Positions 1 to 7,436 of a DNA stretch of 11,690 nucleotides are shown piece by piece. The position numbers were made by a program, and so were the translations under genes. Source of the stretch: Acidobacteriota bacterium (GTDB lineage Bacteria; Acidobacteriota; Blastocatellia; RBC074); NCBI GenBank assembly GCA_022614735.1, contig JAKEHZ010000032.1:1-11690 (forward strand). Direction: 5' to 3'. Within the stretch, counting starts at the first letter, position 1. Each line of letters begins with the position of its first letter. Under the pieces are notes generated by a model, which was not told where the DNA came from, did no database searches, and saw only the letters and a program-made list of their open reading frames with translations.

Positions 1-100
1 AAGAGGGAAAACGGAACAAACGGAAATAACGGAACAAACGGAAATTCTTCAGGATTTTTCCGTTTGTTCCGTTATTTCCGTTTGTTCCGTTTTCCCTCTT
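1..100. repeat. Perfect long inverted repeat built of 9-bp tandem units (family A, copy 1)
   Basis: Bases 1-44 and 57-100 are exact reverse complements (44 bp), with a 12-nt loop at 45-56. Each arm holds about four tandem copies of a 9-bp unit close to AACGGAACA. The element lies 20 bp past the stop of the antiporter gene that reads leftward. It could therefore fold at the 3' end of that transcript and act as an mRNA end or stabiliser. No T-tract follows in either direction, so it is not a classic intrinsic terminator. A near copy lies at 4220-4314. Confidence 0.9.
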
Positions 101-120
101 CGGTCTCTCGAAAGGGATAA

Positions 121-2499
121 TCAGAGCATACTTTTGTCCACATAACACCATGCCCATTCTTCCCTCGGCTCAAGCGACTTGATGATCGGATGCCCGGATT
201 CATGTGAATGTCCGGTCGCGTGTTTATTCTTCGAAGAGTCACAGCAACCGACGTGGCCGCAAGTCATGCAAATCCTCAGATGTACCCATACATCGCCGAT
301 TCGGAGGCAATCTTCGCAGCCGCGCGCGCTGGGTAAGACCGGACGAGTTTGATCGAGATGCGAGCAAGAGGGGTGTGGGCGCGGGACGTTCAAGACGACC
401 AGGCTCTCCGGGTCAAATTTAAGCCTCGGTTCATCACGAACAGATCCGGCTTGAGACTCCACGAAGGCTGTAGGCTGAGTGGAACGGAAGACGGCGGCGC
501 TTCGCGCGAATGCATCGGATGGTCCCGCGAGTATCAATTCATCACCGGCTTTCAATCGTAAATCACCGTTAGCATTACTCAACTCTTTTCCATCACGTTT
601 CACAGCTTGAATGGTGATCGAATATTTCTTCTCAAGCTCCAGATCGGAAATAGTCTTACCGTTGGCTTGAGCGCCGGGGCGAATGATGACCGTTCGCGTG
701 TCGAAGCAATCCTCGCCCGGATTGCAGATCACCACCGGGTCCTCATCTATCGTTTCACTGAGCAGAGCGGCGTAACCGCCGTGTCTGACTGCCTCTTCGT
801 GGGCTTCGATCTCTTCAGCTGGAATGCGGTAATCGCGCAACACTTCGGCGAACAGTTGAACGATGCTTTCCAGTTCTTCAGCAATGACGAGGTCTCCGCC
901 CGCTTCTCTCAGAGGGTCGATTTCGCTGATGTAACGTGTGCGAATGACGATACGCATTGTCGGATTGATGTTACGGCCGACGGTTGCGATGCGATGAGCC
1001 ATCGCCGGTTCGTCATCGGCAATGACCATCATCTTTGCCCGCTCAATCCCGGCCAGGGACAGCGTGTGTAGTTTGCTCGAGTCTCCGCGCAGCACTGGTA
1101 GTCCTTCCCCTTCGGCCTCATTCGCGCCGCCGGGGCTCAGGGTGGTGATGATGAATGGGATTCTCGAGCCGTGCAGCACCCGAACGAGCCGCCGAGCCGC
1201 CTGGCCATAACCGGCGACGATGACATGGTCTTCAAGATGCGGGATATTTGACGGCATACTATCGCCCGCTTCTATCCGTGTTATCTCTTTTGCCTCTTTC
1301 CGCTCTGAGAGACGATTTGAAAGTTTCGCGCCGAGTTGTGAAAGAAATGGTGTCAAGATCATCAAGACGACTGTCGTTGCAATAAACGTTTGCGATCCGG
1401 CCGCCTCCATTCCTGCCGGCGACAGGCCTACTTCGCGTCCGGCTCTCTCGAGGACAAAAGAGAATTCGCCGATCTGCGCCAGCATCAGGCTGGAGCTCAC
1501 GGCGAACGGAAGTTTATAGCCCAGCGCGATCACACTTACTCCCGTCGTTACGAACTTCACGATCAGCACCAGAGCTATCGTCGCGAGAACGAGAGAGAGG
1601 TTGTGAATCAAAAAACGCAGATCGAGCAGCATACCGACGGAAACAAAGAAGGTCGCACTGAAGAGTATCTGCAGGGGCATCGTTTCGCCCAGCGCGTGCT
1701 CGCTGAAGCGACTCTCACTCACCAACAACCCTGCAAGAAAAGCTCCGAGCGAAAGGCTCACGCCCGCCAGGCTCGTGAGATAGGCTGTGCCGAAACAGAT
1801 TGCGATCACCGTGAGCAGGAACAACTCCGGCGAGCAGGTCAGCGCGACTTGCTCCAGAATTTTCGGCATCAGCCGCCGCGCGAAGACCAGCACGACGAGA
1901 ATGATTGCAATAGCTTTGCCCAGCGCCCAGGCAATGCCCAGCGCTGAACCCTGTGAGCCGCTGAGGAGGGGCAAAAGCAGCACCATAACGATGATCGCCA
2001 GGTCTTGAAAAATGAGGAGGCCGAGACTGATCTGACCGTGTGTGGCATTCGTTTCGCCGCGGTCGGCGAGAAGTTTCAAAACAATCGCCGTTGAACTGAG
2101 CGCAATGAGAAACCCCGTGAAAATGCCTGCGCGCCAATTAATGCCGAAGGAGGCGAGCAAGGCTAATGTCACAACCGTCGCGAGCGCGACCTGAAGTCCA
2201 CCTCCGATAAAGATCAGTCGCTTGATGCGCGCGAGTTTTTCCAGACTGAATTCGATGCCGATTGTGAAGAGCAACAGCACGACACCGACTTCGGCGGCCG
2301 AATTGACTAGCTCCAGGTCGCGCACCAACCCCAATCCGTTTGGCCCGATAACCACGCCTGCCAGAAGAAAACCGATGATTGGAACCAGATTGAGACGATT
2401 GCAGAGATAGGCTATCCCGGCGCCTGCGACGATCAATGCGACTACTTCGGGCAGAAAAGCGGGAATTCCTGCGGCAGCAAAGGTGGTCGGTATGAGCAT
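121..2499 (-). CDS. KefB/KefC-type cation:proton antiporter with RCK domains and C-terminal UBP zinc finger
   Basis: This 792-residue inner-membrane protein is predicted to exchange K+ or Na+ for protons. Residues about 12-395 are a multi-pass Na+/H+ exchanger (CPA2) domain, with the family segments SSTAIVLKLL near 135 and FQDLAII near 164. An RCK/TrkA-N nucleotide-binding domain starts near 424 (VAGYGQAARRL), and a TrkA-C-like domain covers about 600-665. Residues about 710-790 form a UBP-type zinc finger with Cys/His ligands C712, H714, C728, C731, C744, C747, C752, H760, H764 and H770. CPA2 antiporters normally end after the RCK part, so this tail is an addition. The ATG at 2499 follows a GAGAGAGA ribosome-binding site and lies 10 nt after the stop of the radical SAM gene, so the two are probably co-transcribed. 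The transported ion and the zinc-finger ligand cannot be read from the sequence. Confidence 0.93.
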   Translation of the reverse strand: MLIPTTFAAAGIPAFLPEVVALIVAGAGIAYLCNRLNLVPIIGFLLAGVVIGPNGLGLVRDLELVNSAAEVGVVLLLFTIGIEFSLEKLARIKRLIFIGGGLQVALATVVTLALLASFGINWRAGIFTGFLIALSSTAIVLKLLADRGETNATHGQISLGLLIFQDLAIIVMVLLLPLLSGSQGSALGIAWALGKAIAIILVVLVFARRLMPKILEQVALTCSPELFLLTVIAICFGTAYLTSLAGVSLSLGAFLAGLLVSESRFSEHALGETMPLQILFSATFFVSVGMLLDLRFLIHNLSLVLATIALVLIVKFVTTGVSVIALGYKLPFAVSSSLMLAQIGEFSFVLERAGREVGLSPAGMEAAGSQTFIATTVVLMILTPFLSQLGAKLSNRLSERKEAKEITRIEAGDSMPSNIPHLEDHVIVAGYGQAARRLVRVLHGSRIPFIITTLSPGGANEAEGEGLPVLRGDSSKLHTLSLAGIERAKMMVIADDEPAMAHRIATVGRNINPTMRIVIRTRYISEIDPLREAGGDLVIAEELESIVQLFAEVLRDYRIPAEEIEAHEEAVRHGGYAALLSETIDEDPVVICNPGEDCFDTRTVIIRPGAQANGKTISDLELEKKYSITIQAVKRDGKELSNANGDLRLKAGDELILAGPSDAFARSAAVFRSTQPTAFVESQAGSVRDEPRLKFDPESLVVLNVPRPHPSCSHLDQTRPVLPSARGCEDCLRIGDVWVHLRICMTCGHVGCCDSSKNKHATGHSHESGHPIIKSLEPREEWAWCYVDKSML

Positions 2500-2509
2500 A
2501 TTCTCTCTC

Positions 2510-3532
2510 TCATTCGAATAGACTACCTTGCGCTGAAGGACGGCGGAAAGTCTGCCGGCGATCCTTCATCTCGTATCTCGCTTGATTGAGGCCTAGTCTT
2601 CGAGCATGGATTTTGAAGGTTTGCACGATCATATCCCAATAAGGTCCCTCGCCACGCATACGCTCGCCGAATCCGCTGCGATTGAGCACGCCGCCTTTCA
2701 CCTCCTTGATGCGATTGATGATTTTTTGCGCCCGCAGCGGCATCTTCTCCTCCAACCGTTCCAGGAAGTATGGCCGCACGCTGCCCGGCAAACGCAGCAG
2801 ATTGATGAAGGCTGATTTTGCGCCTGCGTCTCTCGCGCGCTCGAGCAATTCAGGAATCTCATGCTCATTCAACCCGGGAATGATGGGGGCGATGCCCAAA
2901 CCTACTTCTATACCGGCCTCTGCGAACTCCTTCATAGCTTTGAATCGTGCTTCGGGAAATGGCGCAAATGGTTCGACCGCGCGATTTACGTCATGATCGA
3001 GGAACGGGATTGTAAAATGAACCATCGCATCAGCCTCTTCTGAAAGTTGTTTGATCAGCCCCAGATCGCGGCGGATCAATGCGCCTTTTGTGATGATGCT
3101 GATCGGGTTGCGGAACTCCAGACAGACCTCCAGACATCGTCGCGTCAGCTGGTAGTTTGCCTCCAGCGGAATATACGGATCGGAGGTGAACGAAAAAACC
3201 AGAACATCGCCTTTCCAGCTTTTCTTCATCAGTTCTTCACGCAGCAATTCCGGAGCGCGAACTTTGACGACGATCTTTCGGTCGAAATCCGTGCCTGCGC
3301 CGAAGCCCAGATATTCGTGTGTCGGTCGCGAGAAGCAATACGTGCAACCGTGTGTGCAACCTCGATAGCAGTTGACCGAAAAATCGAAGGGGATGTCCGG
3401 GCTGTTGTTATTCGTGATAATCGAGCGTGTAGCTGTCTCTTCGAAGACTTCCAGCCGTGCCTCGGGTGGCTCGCCGATCCATTCATGATGCGTGGAGAGC
3501 CAGGGGTTTGGCGGATTATTGACGTAACGCAT
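2510..3532 (-). CDS. SplB-like / PA0069-family radical SAM protein
   Basis: This 340-residue protein belongs to the radical SAM group annotated as DNA repair photolyase-like (COG1533, PA0069 type). The 4Fe-4S cluster motif CX3CX2C is at C59, C63 and C66, within the family segment CYRGCTHGCTYCF, and the extra C55 is typical of the group. VFSFTSDPYIPLE near residue 112 and the SIITKGALIRRD strand also match. Family members cleave S-adenosylmethionine to a 5'-deoxyadenosyl radical. True spore photoproduct lyases repair thymine dimers in spores, but the substrate of PA0069-type proteins is not established, so I give no gene symbol. The ATG at 3532 has an AAAGAG stretch a few bases upstream and a TATAAT box 27 nt upstream. 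The next gene, the antiporter, begins 10 nt downstream. Confidence 0.92.
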   Translation of the reverse strand: MRYVNNPPNPWLSTHHEWIGEPPEARLEVFEETATRSIITNNNSPDIPFDFSVNCYRGCTHGCTYCFSRPTHEYLGFGAGTDFDRKIVVKVRAPELLREELMKKSWKGDVLVFSFTSDPYIPLEANYQLTRRCLEVCLEFRNPISIITKGALIRRDLGLIKQLSEEADAMVHFTIPFLDHDVNRAVEPFAPFPEARFKAMKEFAEAGIEVGLGIAPIIPGLNEHEIPELLERARDAGAKSAFINLLRLPGSVRPYFLERLEEKMPLRAQKIINRIKEVKGGVLNRSGFGERMRGEGPYWDMIVQTFKIHARRLGLNQARYEMKDRRQTFRRPSAQGSLFE

Positions 3533-3619
3533 AATGTCTCTTTCTGCCCGCTGGATAAATTATACCCGTCTGCACTTATTAACAGTCTAACGCTTCCCTG
3601 TGTTATAACCAAAATAAGA
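3533..3619. promoter_or_regulatory. Divergent promoter region between radical SAM gene and amidase gene
   Basis: This 87-bp spacer separates two divergent genes. On the minus strand a perfect TATAAT (3564-3559) lies 27 nt before the radical SAM start codon, but I see no good -35 partner at 16-18 bp. On the plus strand TTAACA (3579-3584) and TATAAC (3604-3609) are a poor pair with a 19-bp spacer close to the amidase start. Only the minus-strand -10 box is persuasive. Confidence 0.4.
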
Positions 3620-4246
3620 ATGAGCGGAGAGAACCGGCAATCAGCAAAATATCCAAAACCACCTGTAATTACTCGCTCCGAATGGGATTGCCCTGATGGA
3701 CAAAATACAACCCACGGACCATTGTCCTATACCACGGTGACGCATCTGATCCTTCATCATACTGTCAATGATAATGATTCGAGTGATTGGGCAGCGGTCG
3801 TGCGCAGCATCTGGAATTTTCACGTCTTCGAGAGAGGTTATGCCGATATAGGCTACAACTATCTGGTTGATCCGAATGGGATGATCTACGAAGGGCGCGC
3901 AGCTGGCGATAATGTGCAGGGCGCCCACTTCAGCGGTGTTAATGCTGGAACGATGGGAATCGCGATGCTCGGCACATTTATGACTGTCGGCCCAACAAAA
4001 AAGGCTCTCACAAGTCTCAAAAAAATCCTCGCCTGGAAGTGTGATCAGTGCGATCTCGATCCGATCGGCACATCATTGCACATCGCATCTCAGCTCAATC
4101 TGGACACCATCTCCGGTCATCGCGATGGTCCCGGTTCCACTGAATGCCCAGGAGATCTACTCTATGCGCTTCTGCCGGGTATAAGAAACAATGTCAAACG
4201 GCAGCTCACAAGAAAACTTAAGGGAAAACGGAACAAACGGAAATAA
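3620..4246 (+). CDS. Peptidoglycan recognition protein / N-acetylmuramoyl-L-alanine amidase (type 2) domain protein
   Basis: This 208-residue protein is essentially one PGRP/amidase-2 domain, a zinc enzyme fold that cuts the bond between N-acetylmuramic acid and L-alanine of peptidoglycan. The domain opens with VITRSEWDCP (16-25). The presumed zinc ligands are H46 or H47 in LILHHT, and H167 and C176 in GHRDGPGSTECPG. The conserved FHVFERGYADIGYNYLV block and DPNGMIYEGR follow the family order. The open frame runs far upstream, but that part is antisense to the radical SAM gene, so I take the ATG at 3620, just before the domain. No signal peptide follows this start, which is odd for a cell-wall enzyme. 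The final residues (GKRNKRK) and the stop are encoded by the inverted repeat at 4220-4314, giving a very basic tail. The ribosome-binding site is weak. Confidence 0.88.
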   Translation: MSGENRQSAKYPKPPVITRSEWDCPDGQNTTHGPLSYTTVTHLILHHTVNDNDSSDWAAVVRSIWNFHVFERGYADIGYNYLVDPNGMIYEGRAAGDNVQGAHFSGVNAGTMGIAMLGTFMTVGPTKKALTSLKKILAWKCDQCDLDPIGTSLHIASQLNLDTISGHRDGPGSTECPGDLLYALLPGIRNNVKRQLTRKLKGKRNKRK

Positions 4247-4314
4247 CGGAATAAACGGAAGATCAATAAAATTTCCGTTTGTTCCGTTATTTCCGTTTGT
4301 TCTGTTTTCCCCTT
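4220..4314. repeat. Long inverted repeat of 9-bp tandem units (family A, copy 2) between convergent genes
   Basis: Arms 4220-4260 and 4273-4314 pair over 41 positions around a 12-nt loop, the same loop length as copy 1. Differences from perfect pairing are T4252 opposite G4281, G4230 opposite T4303, and one extra C near the outer end. In plus-strand RNA both changes give G.U pairs; in minus-strand RNA they are A.C mismatches. The element lies between the 3' ends of two convergent genes. It contains the stop codon of the amidase gene (4244-4246) and ends 2 bp before the stop of the TPR gene, so it may shape both mRNA ends. Confidence 0.9.
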
Positions 4315-4315
4315 C

Positions 4316-5416
4316 TTATCTTCTCGACTCTAGCCGTTCGAAAGGCGAAGTCAAACCGAGCAATTCCAGAAACTGCTTGTTCTCTCGCAAGCCGGAAAAA
4401 TCCGAGTCGTTCAACGCCTGCGAACGGAACCGCGGCTGGATTTGAATCGACCGTTTCAGATAGTCGAGCGCCTGATCGAGTGAGCCAGTCTGCGCGTGCG
4501 TTGCAGCAAGAGAATAAAGCAGATACGGCTCATCGGGCCGCAATCGCAAAGCCTTCTCGAAGAACGCGCATGCCTGTGTGAAATCGCCAATGTTCAACGC
4601 GAATACGCCACGATCATAGAGTTCATCTGCGTTGCGCGGAACTGAGGGTCTGTGTGCGAGCTTCTGGTTGCAGACCTGAATATAGGTTTGTGCTCGAGCA
4701 ATAATCTCTACTTCATTGGGAAAGCGCGTCTGCAGATTTTCGAACATCTCTTTCGCTTCATCATACTGACGCCGGTTAAAAACCTTGACCGCCTGCTCGA
4801 AAGCACGCAGTACAGCTGAAGAGACTTGCCGGCGCGGAGGCTCAGGCGGCAATGGAGGTGGACTAACCACCAGGGGAATCGAAACTTTGCCTTTACGCTT
4901 GGTCTGGATCTTCGTAGACCTGATCTTTGCCGATCGGTGAAGTCTGGTTGCCGGTTTGCTCTTAGGAATAACTTTTGCCCTGGCCTTCACTCTCGGTGCC
5001 GGAGAGAGCCTTCTGGATTTAGTTTTGACCACTCTCCTGGTCTTGGTTTTAAGCACCCGCCCGGACTTGGCTTTGACCACCCTTCTTGTTTTGGGTTTGA
5101 GCACTCTTGCGGATTTAGTTTTGATTATCCTTTTGGATTTAGCTTTGTTGGATTTAGCTTTGATCCTGGGAGACTTCTTCGCAACGGTCTTGATCCGTTT
5201 GGTCGCCGCCTTCTTGACTCTCAATGCCTTCTTCACGGGCTTAGCCGTTTTCACCGATTTCACTTTAACCAATTTTTTTACCGATGATTTGATCCGCCTT
5301 GATGATGACGCTTTGGTTCCACGTCTTGAAACAGATTTTGTCCTGGTTGCCTTAGTTGCAACTCTGAGCTTACTCTTCGTTTTGGTTTTCGGACTTCTCG
5401 AGAGCAATTCCCTCAT
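4316..5416 (-). CDS. Histone-H1-like lysine/arginine-rich protein with C-terminal TPR domain
   Basis: This 366-residue protein has two contrasting halves. Residues about 5-178 are low complexity, dominated by Lys, Arg, Ser, Thr, Ala and Val, with no Asp or Glu, much like H1-like tails that bind DNA or RNA. A 16-residue unit is doubled there (RVLKPKTRRVVK... then RVLKTKTRRVVK...). A proline hinge (PPPLPPEPP, about 186-194) leads to a helical TPR domain (about 200-350), clearest in ELYDRGVFALNIGDFTQACA and its next helix pair. The frame also opens with a TTG at 5431. I prefer the ATG at 5416 because AAGGAAG lies 5 nt before it. A consensus-like promoter lies upstream. I infer a nucleic-acid or polyanion-binding scaffold. 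The true function is unknown, and I recognise no named family for the whole protein. Confidence 0.82.
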   Translation of the reverse strand: MRELLSRSPKTKTKSKLRVATKATRTKSVSRRGTKASSSRRIKSSVKKLVKVKSVKTAKPVKKALRVKKAATKRIKTVAKKSPRIKAKSNKAKSKRIIKTKSARVLKPKTRRVVKAKSGRVLKTKTRRVVKTKSRRLSPAPRVKARAKVIPKSKPATRLHRSAKIRSTKIQTKRKGKVSIPLVVSPPPLPPEPPRRQVSSAVLRAFEQAVKVFNRRQYDEAKEMFENLQTRFPNEVEIIARAQTYIQVCNQKLAHRPSVPRNADELYDRGVFALNIGDFTQACAFFEKALRLRPDEPYLLYSLAATHAQTGSLDQALDYLKRSIQIQPRFRSQALNDSDFSGLRENKQFLELLGLTSPFERLESRR

Positions 5417-5428
5417 ATCAGCTTCCTT
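5417..5428 (-). promoter_or_regulatory. Ribosome-binding site that decides the start of the basic TPR gene
   Basis: On the minus strand AAGGAAG (5428-5422) lies 5 nt before the ATG at 5416-5414. It falls inside the longer open frame that begins with TTG at 5431, which supports the downstream ATG as the real start. Confidence 0.65.
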
Positions 5429-5484
5429 CAAAAAAAGAAGTTTTGCTTACCGGGCTTTCCGCCTCCTTGTCGCTAAGTGACTGT

Positions 5485-5520
5485 TTTTTAACAGATTATC
5501 GAGATGATGTCAAATTTGAC
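5485..5520 (-). promoter_or_regulatory. Candidate sigma-70-type promoter with overlapping palindrome, upstream of the basic TPR gene
   Basis: On the minus strand TTGACA (5513-5508, perfect -35) is followed after 17 bp by TAAAAA (5490-5485, 4 of 6 -10 positions). The -35 box is embedded in a perfect 12-bp palindrome, GTCAAATTTGAC (5509-5520), which could be an operator for a dimeric regulator. The predicted 5' UTR is about 60 nt. Confidence 0.5.
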
Positions 5521-5684
5521 TTTGTAAAAATATTAGAGGTATTCGGCGATTCCCCTGAAATGACCTCTGTTGACTGGCCGGGGGATAAATATCTATTTTG
5601 AAGTCGGAAAGCGGTAAGGCCCTGACTCGTATAGGTTTAGCTGAGATATGTAGAGGTTAGCCTGTCCCAATGTGCGAGGTAAGA
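5521..5684. other. Non-coding spacer with no recognised feature
   Basis: Between the promoter region of the basic TPR gene and the 3' end of the acetyltransferase gene I find no convincing ORF, tRNA, riboswitch or strong terminator. A short stem can form from AGTC and GACT around 5598-5625, but nothing identifies it as functional. Confidence 0.5.
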
Positions 5685-6179
5685 TTAGAGCTGTATTTCT
5701 AATGATTTAACCATTAAATATCCATCGTCTCCATTAGAATAATATTTTCCCATTCGTTGTACCACGACGTAACCCAATTGTTCATAAAGTCTTTGGGCGG
5801 CAGTATTGCCGACTCGAACTTCCAGGCGGACCGTTGTTACTGTGCGCGCGAGAAAACTTCTTTCAATTTCGTGCAAAATCAGTCTGGCCAATCCTCGGCG
5901 CCGATATTCCGGCGCAACTCCAATGGTTGTAATATGGCCGACGCCGTCTGACTCGACCACAGCTATGGCAAAGGCGCTCATTTCGTCGTGTTCGGACCTG
6001 ATTTGTCGCGCGATAGTCTGAGGATTGGAGAGAAGGTAACGAAAAGTCTCGCGTTCGTATGCTTCGCCATCGACAAAGCATCGCAGGTCCAACTGCCACA
6101 ACTCGTTCAGGTCGGACAGCAATAATGGACGCAATGAGCCTTTAAATGCCTTAGATATGTTGTAGTTGATGGCCCGCAT
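5685..6179 (-). CDS. GNAT-family N-acetyltransferase, RimI-like
   Basis: This 164-residue GNAT enzyme transfers acetyl from acetyl-CoA to an amine. The acetyl-CoA-binding loop is in the segment GVAPEYRRRGLARLILHEI. The following LEVRVGNTAAQRLYEQLGY and YY...GYLM pattern resembles RimI, which acetylates the N-terminus of ribosomal protein bS18, although other RimI-like enzymes have other targets. The frame extends upstream to 6230, but those 17 residues are encoded by the inverted repeat at 6193-6258. I therefore start at the ATG at 6179, with AGAG about 10 nt upstream. The gene lies on the same strand 90 bp after queA and may be read from the ruvA-ruvB-queA transcript, with the repeat element in between. 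RimI identity is likely but not certain, so no symbol is given. Confidence 0.87.
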   Translation of the reverse strand: MRAINYNISKAFKGSLRPLLLSDLNELWQLDLRCFVDGEAYERETFRYLLSNPQTIARQIRSEHDEMSAFAIAVVESDGVGHITTIGVAPEYRRRGLARLILHEIERSFLARTVTTVRLEVRVGNTAAQRLYEQLGYVVVQRMGKYYSNGDDGYLMVKSLEIQL

Positions 6180-6192
6180 AGAATGTGTCTCT

Positions 6193-6258
6193 ACTGCCAA
6201 GACGCCAAGATCGCCAAGAAAGGCTGTCAAGACTTGGCGTTCTTGGCGTCTTGGCGGT
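6193..6258. repeat. Inverted repeat of 8-9 bp tandem units (family B) between queA and the acetyltransferase gene
   Basis: Arms 6193-6218 and 6233-6258 pair over 26 positions with two imperfections, one of them T.G, around a 14-nt loop. Each arm has three copies of a GCCAAGAC-like unit. It sits in the 90-bp spacer between two minus-strand genes and also encodes the spurious N-terminal extension of the acetyltransferase frame. A T7 run (6262-6268) follows on the plus strand, where there is no gene to terminate. Confidence 0.85.
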
Positions 6259-6269
6259 AAGTTTTTTTC

Positions 6270-7370
6270 TTAAATACCACAATCTCTAAAACCAAACTTC
6301 CAATCCCCAATCAACATAGAGTCCCCATAGCTATAGAAGCGATACTTTGCGGCAACCGCGTGACGATAAGCATTTATTATCAATTCATGTCCTGCAAATG
6401 CAGACACAAGGATCAGTAAAGACGATTGCGGCAAATGAAAATTAGTCAGCATGGCGTCGATCACCCGAAATTTTTTACCGGAATAAATAAATAGATCCGT
6501 ATTGCGACGTTCAGCGCGAATAAGTCCATCAGATTCTGCCGCGCTTTCCAGGGCACGCACTGTTGTCGTCCCAACTGCAATGATCCGGTGACCGTCTTTT
6601 TTGGCACTGTTGATCGTGTGGGCCGCCTCTTCGCTGATTTCGTAACTTTCCACAGCGATCTGATGTTCTTCGATCCTTTCGACGCGGACAGGCTGAAATG
6701 TCGCATAACCGACATGAAGAGTGATTTCTAAGACCCGGACATGGCGCGCACGCAATTCGTTGAAGGTGCGTGGGGTGAAGTGCAAACCGGCAGTCGGTGC
6801 AGCAATAGCCCCGCGTTTTTTGGCATAAACTGTCTGGTAGCGCGGTTCGTCCAGGCGGTGATCCTCACTATTCTCGCGTTTAATGTAAGGCGGCAATGGC
6901 GTGTTACCGATTTCATCTACGATCCGATCGAGGTCTCCGTTGAGCTTAAAACGAATCTTTCGACGACCTTCTTCGAGGATTGTCGTGACTGTTCCGCGTA
7001 AACGCCCATTCCCGAATTCGATCTCCGCGCCCAAACGCAAGGCCCGGCCCGGTTTGGCCAGAACCTCCCATTCGTTTTCGCTGCCTGCGACCGGGCGCAT
7101 AAGCAAAGCTTCGACCTGGGCTCCTCGTTGCTCACCATTTTCACCTTTCAGAACCCGATGGCCAACCAATCTTGCCGGAAAGACCTGCGTATTGTTGATG
7201 ACAATCACGTCACCTTCACTGAAATAAGTTGGAAATTCGGCGAATGAGCTGTCTCGCCAAGTTTTGCCGGCACGATCGAGAACGAGCATACGTGAGCTGT
7301 CACGCTCGGGAAGCGGCTCTTGCGCAATCAGCTCAGATGGCAACTCGTAGTCGAACTCTAGGATATGCAT
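6270..7370 (-). CDS. queA: S-adenosylmethionine:tRNA ribosyltransferase-isomerase (QueA)
   Basis: QueA moves the ribosyl part of S-adenosylmethionine onto 7-aminomethyl-7-deazaguanine at position 34 of tRNA, giving epoxyqueuosine on the queuosine pathway. It acts in the cytoplasm. Recognisable blocks are FDYELPSELIAQEPLPERDS at the N-terminus, NNTQVFPARL, GNTPLPPYIKR, AIAAPTAGLHFTPRTF, TLHVGYATFQPV and the C-terminal YRFYSYGDSMLI. In TLHVGYATF an alanine stands where glycine is common. I start at the ATG at 7370 (366 residues) because it matches the family N-terminus. In-frame starts at 7403 (ATG) and 7421 (TTG) exist, and no start has a clear Shine-Dalgarno sequence. It follows ruvB by about 66 nt; ruvA-ruvB-queA is a widespread gene order and probably one operon here. 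Confidence 0.96.
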   Translation of the reverse strand: MHILEFDYELPSELIAQEPLPERDSSRMLVLDRAGKTWRDSSFAEFPTYFSEGDVIVINNTQVFPARLVGHRVLKGENGEQRGAQVEALLMRPVAGSENEWEVLAKPGRALRLGAEIEFGNGRLRGTVTTILEEGRRKIRFKLNGDLDRIVDEIGNTPLPPYIKRENSEDHRLDEPRYQTVYAKKRGAIAAPTAGLHFTPRTFNELRARHVRVLEITLHVGYATFQPVRVERIEEHQIAVESYEISEEAAHTINSAKKDGHRIIAVGTTTVRALESAAESDGLIRAERRNTDLFIYSGKKFRVIDAMLTNFHLPQSSLLILVSAFAGHELIINAYRHAVAAKYRFYSYGDSMLIGDWKFGFRDCGI

Positions 7371-7436
7371 AAAATAAAAGCTGCTAGCTGCAGCATCTGG
7401 CATCTTTTTCTGAAGAGGCAATATAGCTTGTGAAGG

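Noticed and set aside
3047..3619. Upstream extension of the amidase open frame (about 190 residues)
   Set aside because: It is fully antisense to the radical SAM gene, shows no domain, and the amidase domain begins just after the ATG at 3620.
4826..5480. Long plus-strand open frames rich in Leu, Phe and Gly
   Set aside because: They are antisense shadows of the Lys/Arg-rich coding sequence, whose low complexity keeps other frames open.
5441..5640. Riboswitch in the leader and spacer of the basic TPR gene
   Set aside because: Two short similar GGAAAGC...GGTAAG segments caught the eye, but they do not fit the core of any riboswitch class I know.
6180..6230. Seventeen-residue N-terminal extension of the acetyltransferase
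   Set aside because: It is encoded by the inverted repeat and precedes the usual GNAT start.
6193..6268. Intrinsic terminator (stem followed by T7 on the plus strand)
   Set aside because: No plus-strand gene lies upstream. Both flanking genes read the other way, where the T-run becomes an A-run before the stem.
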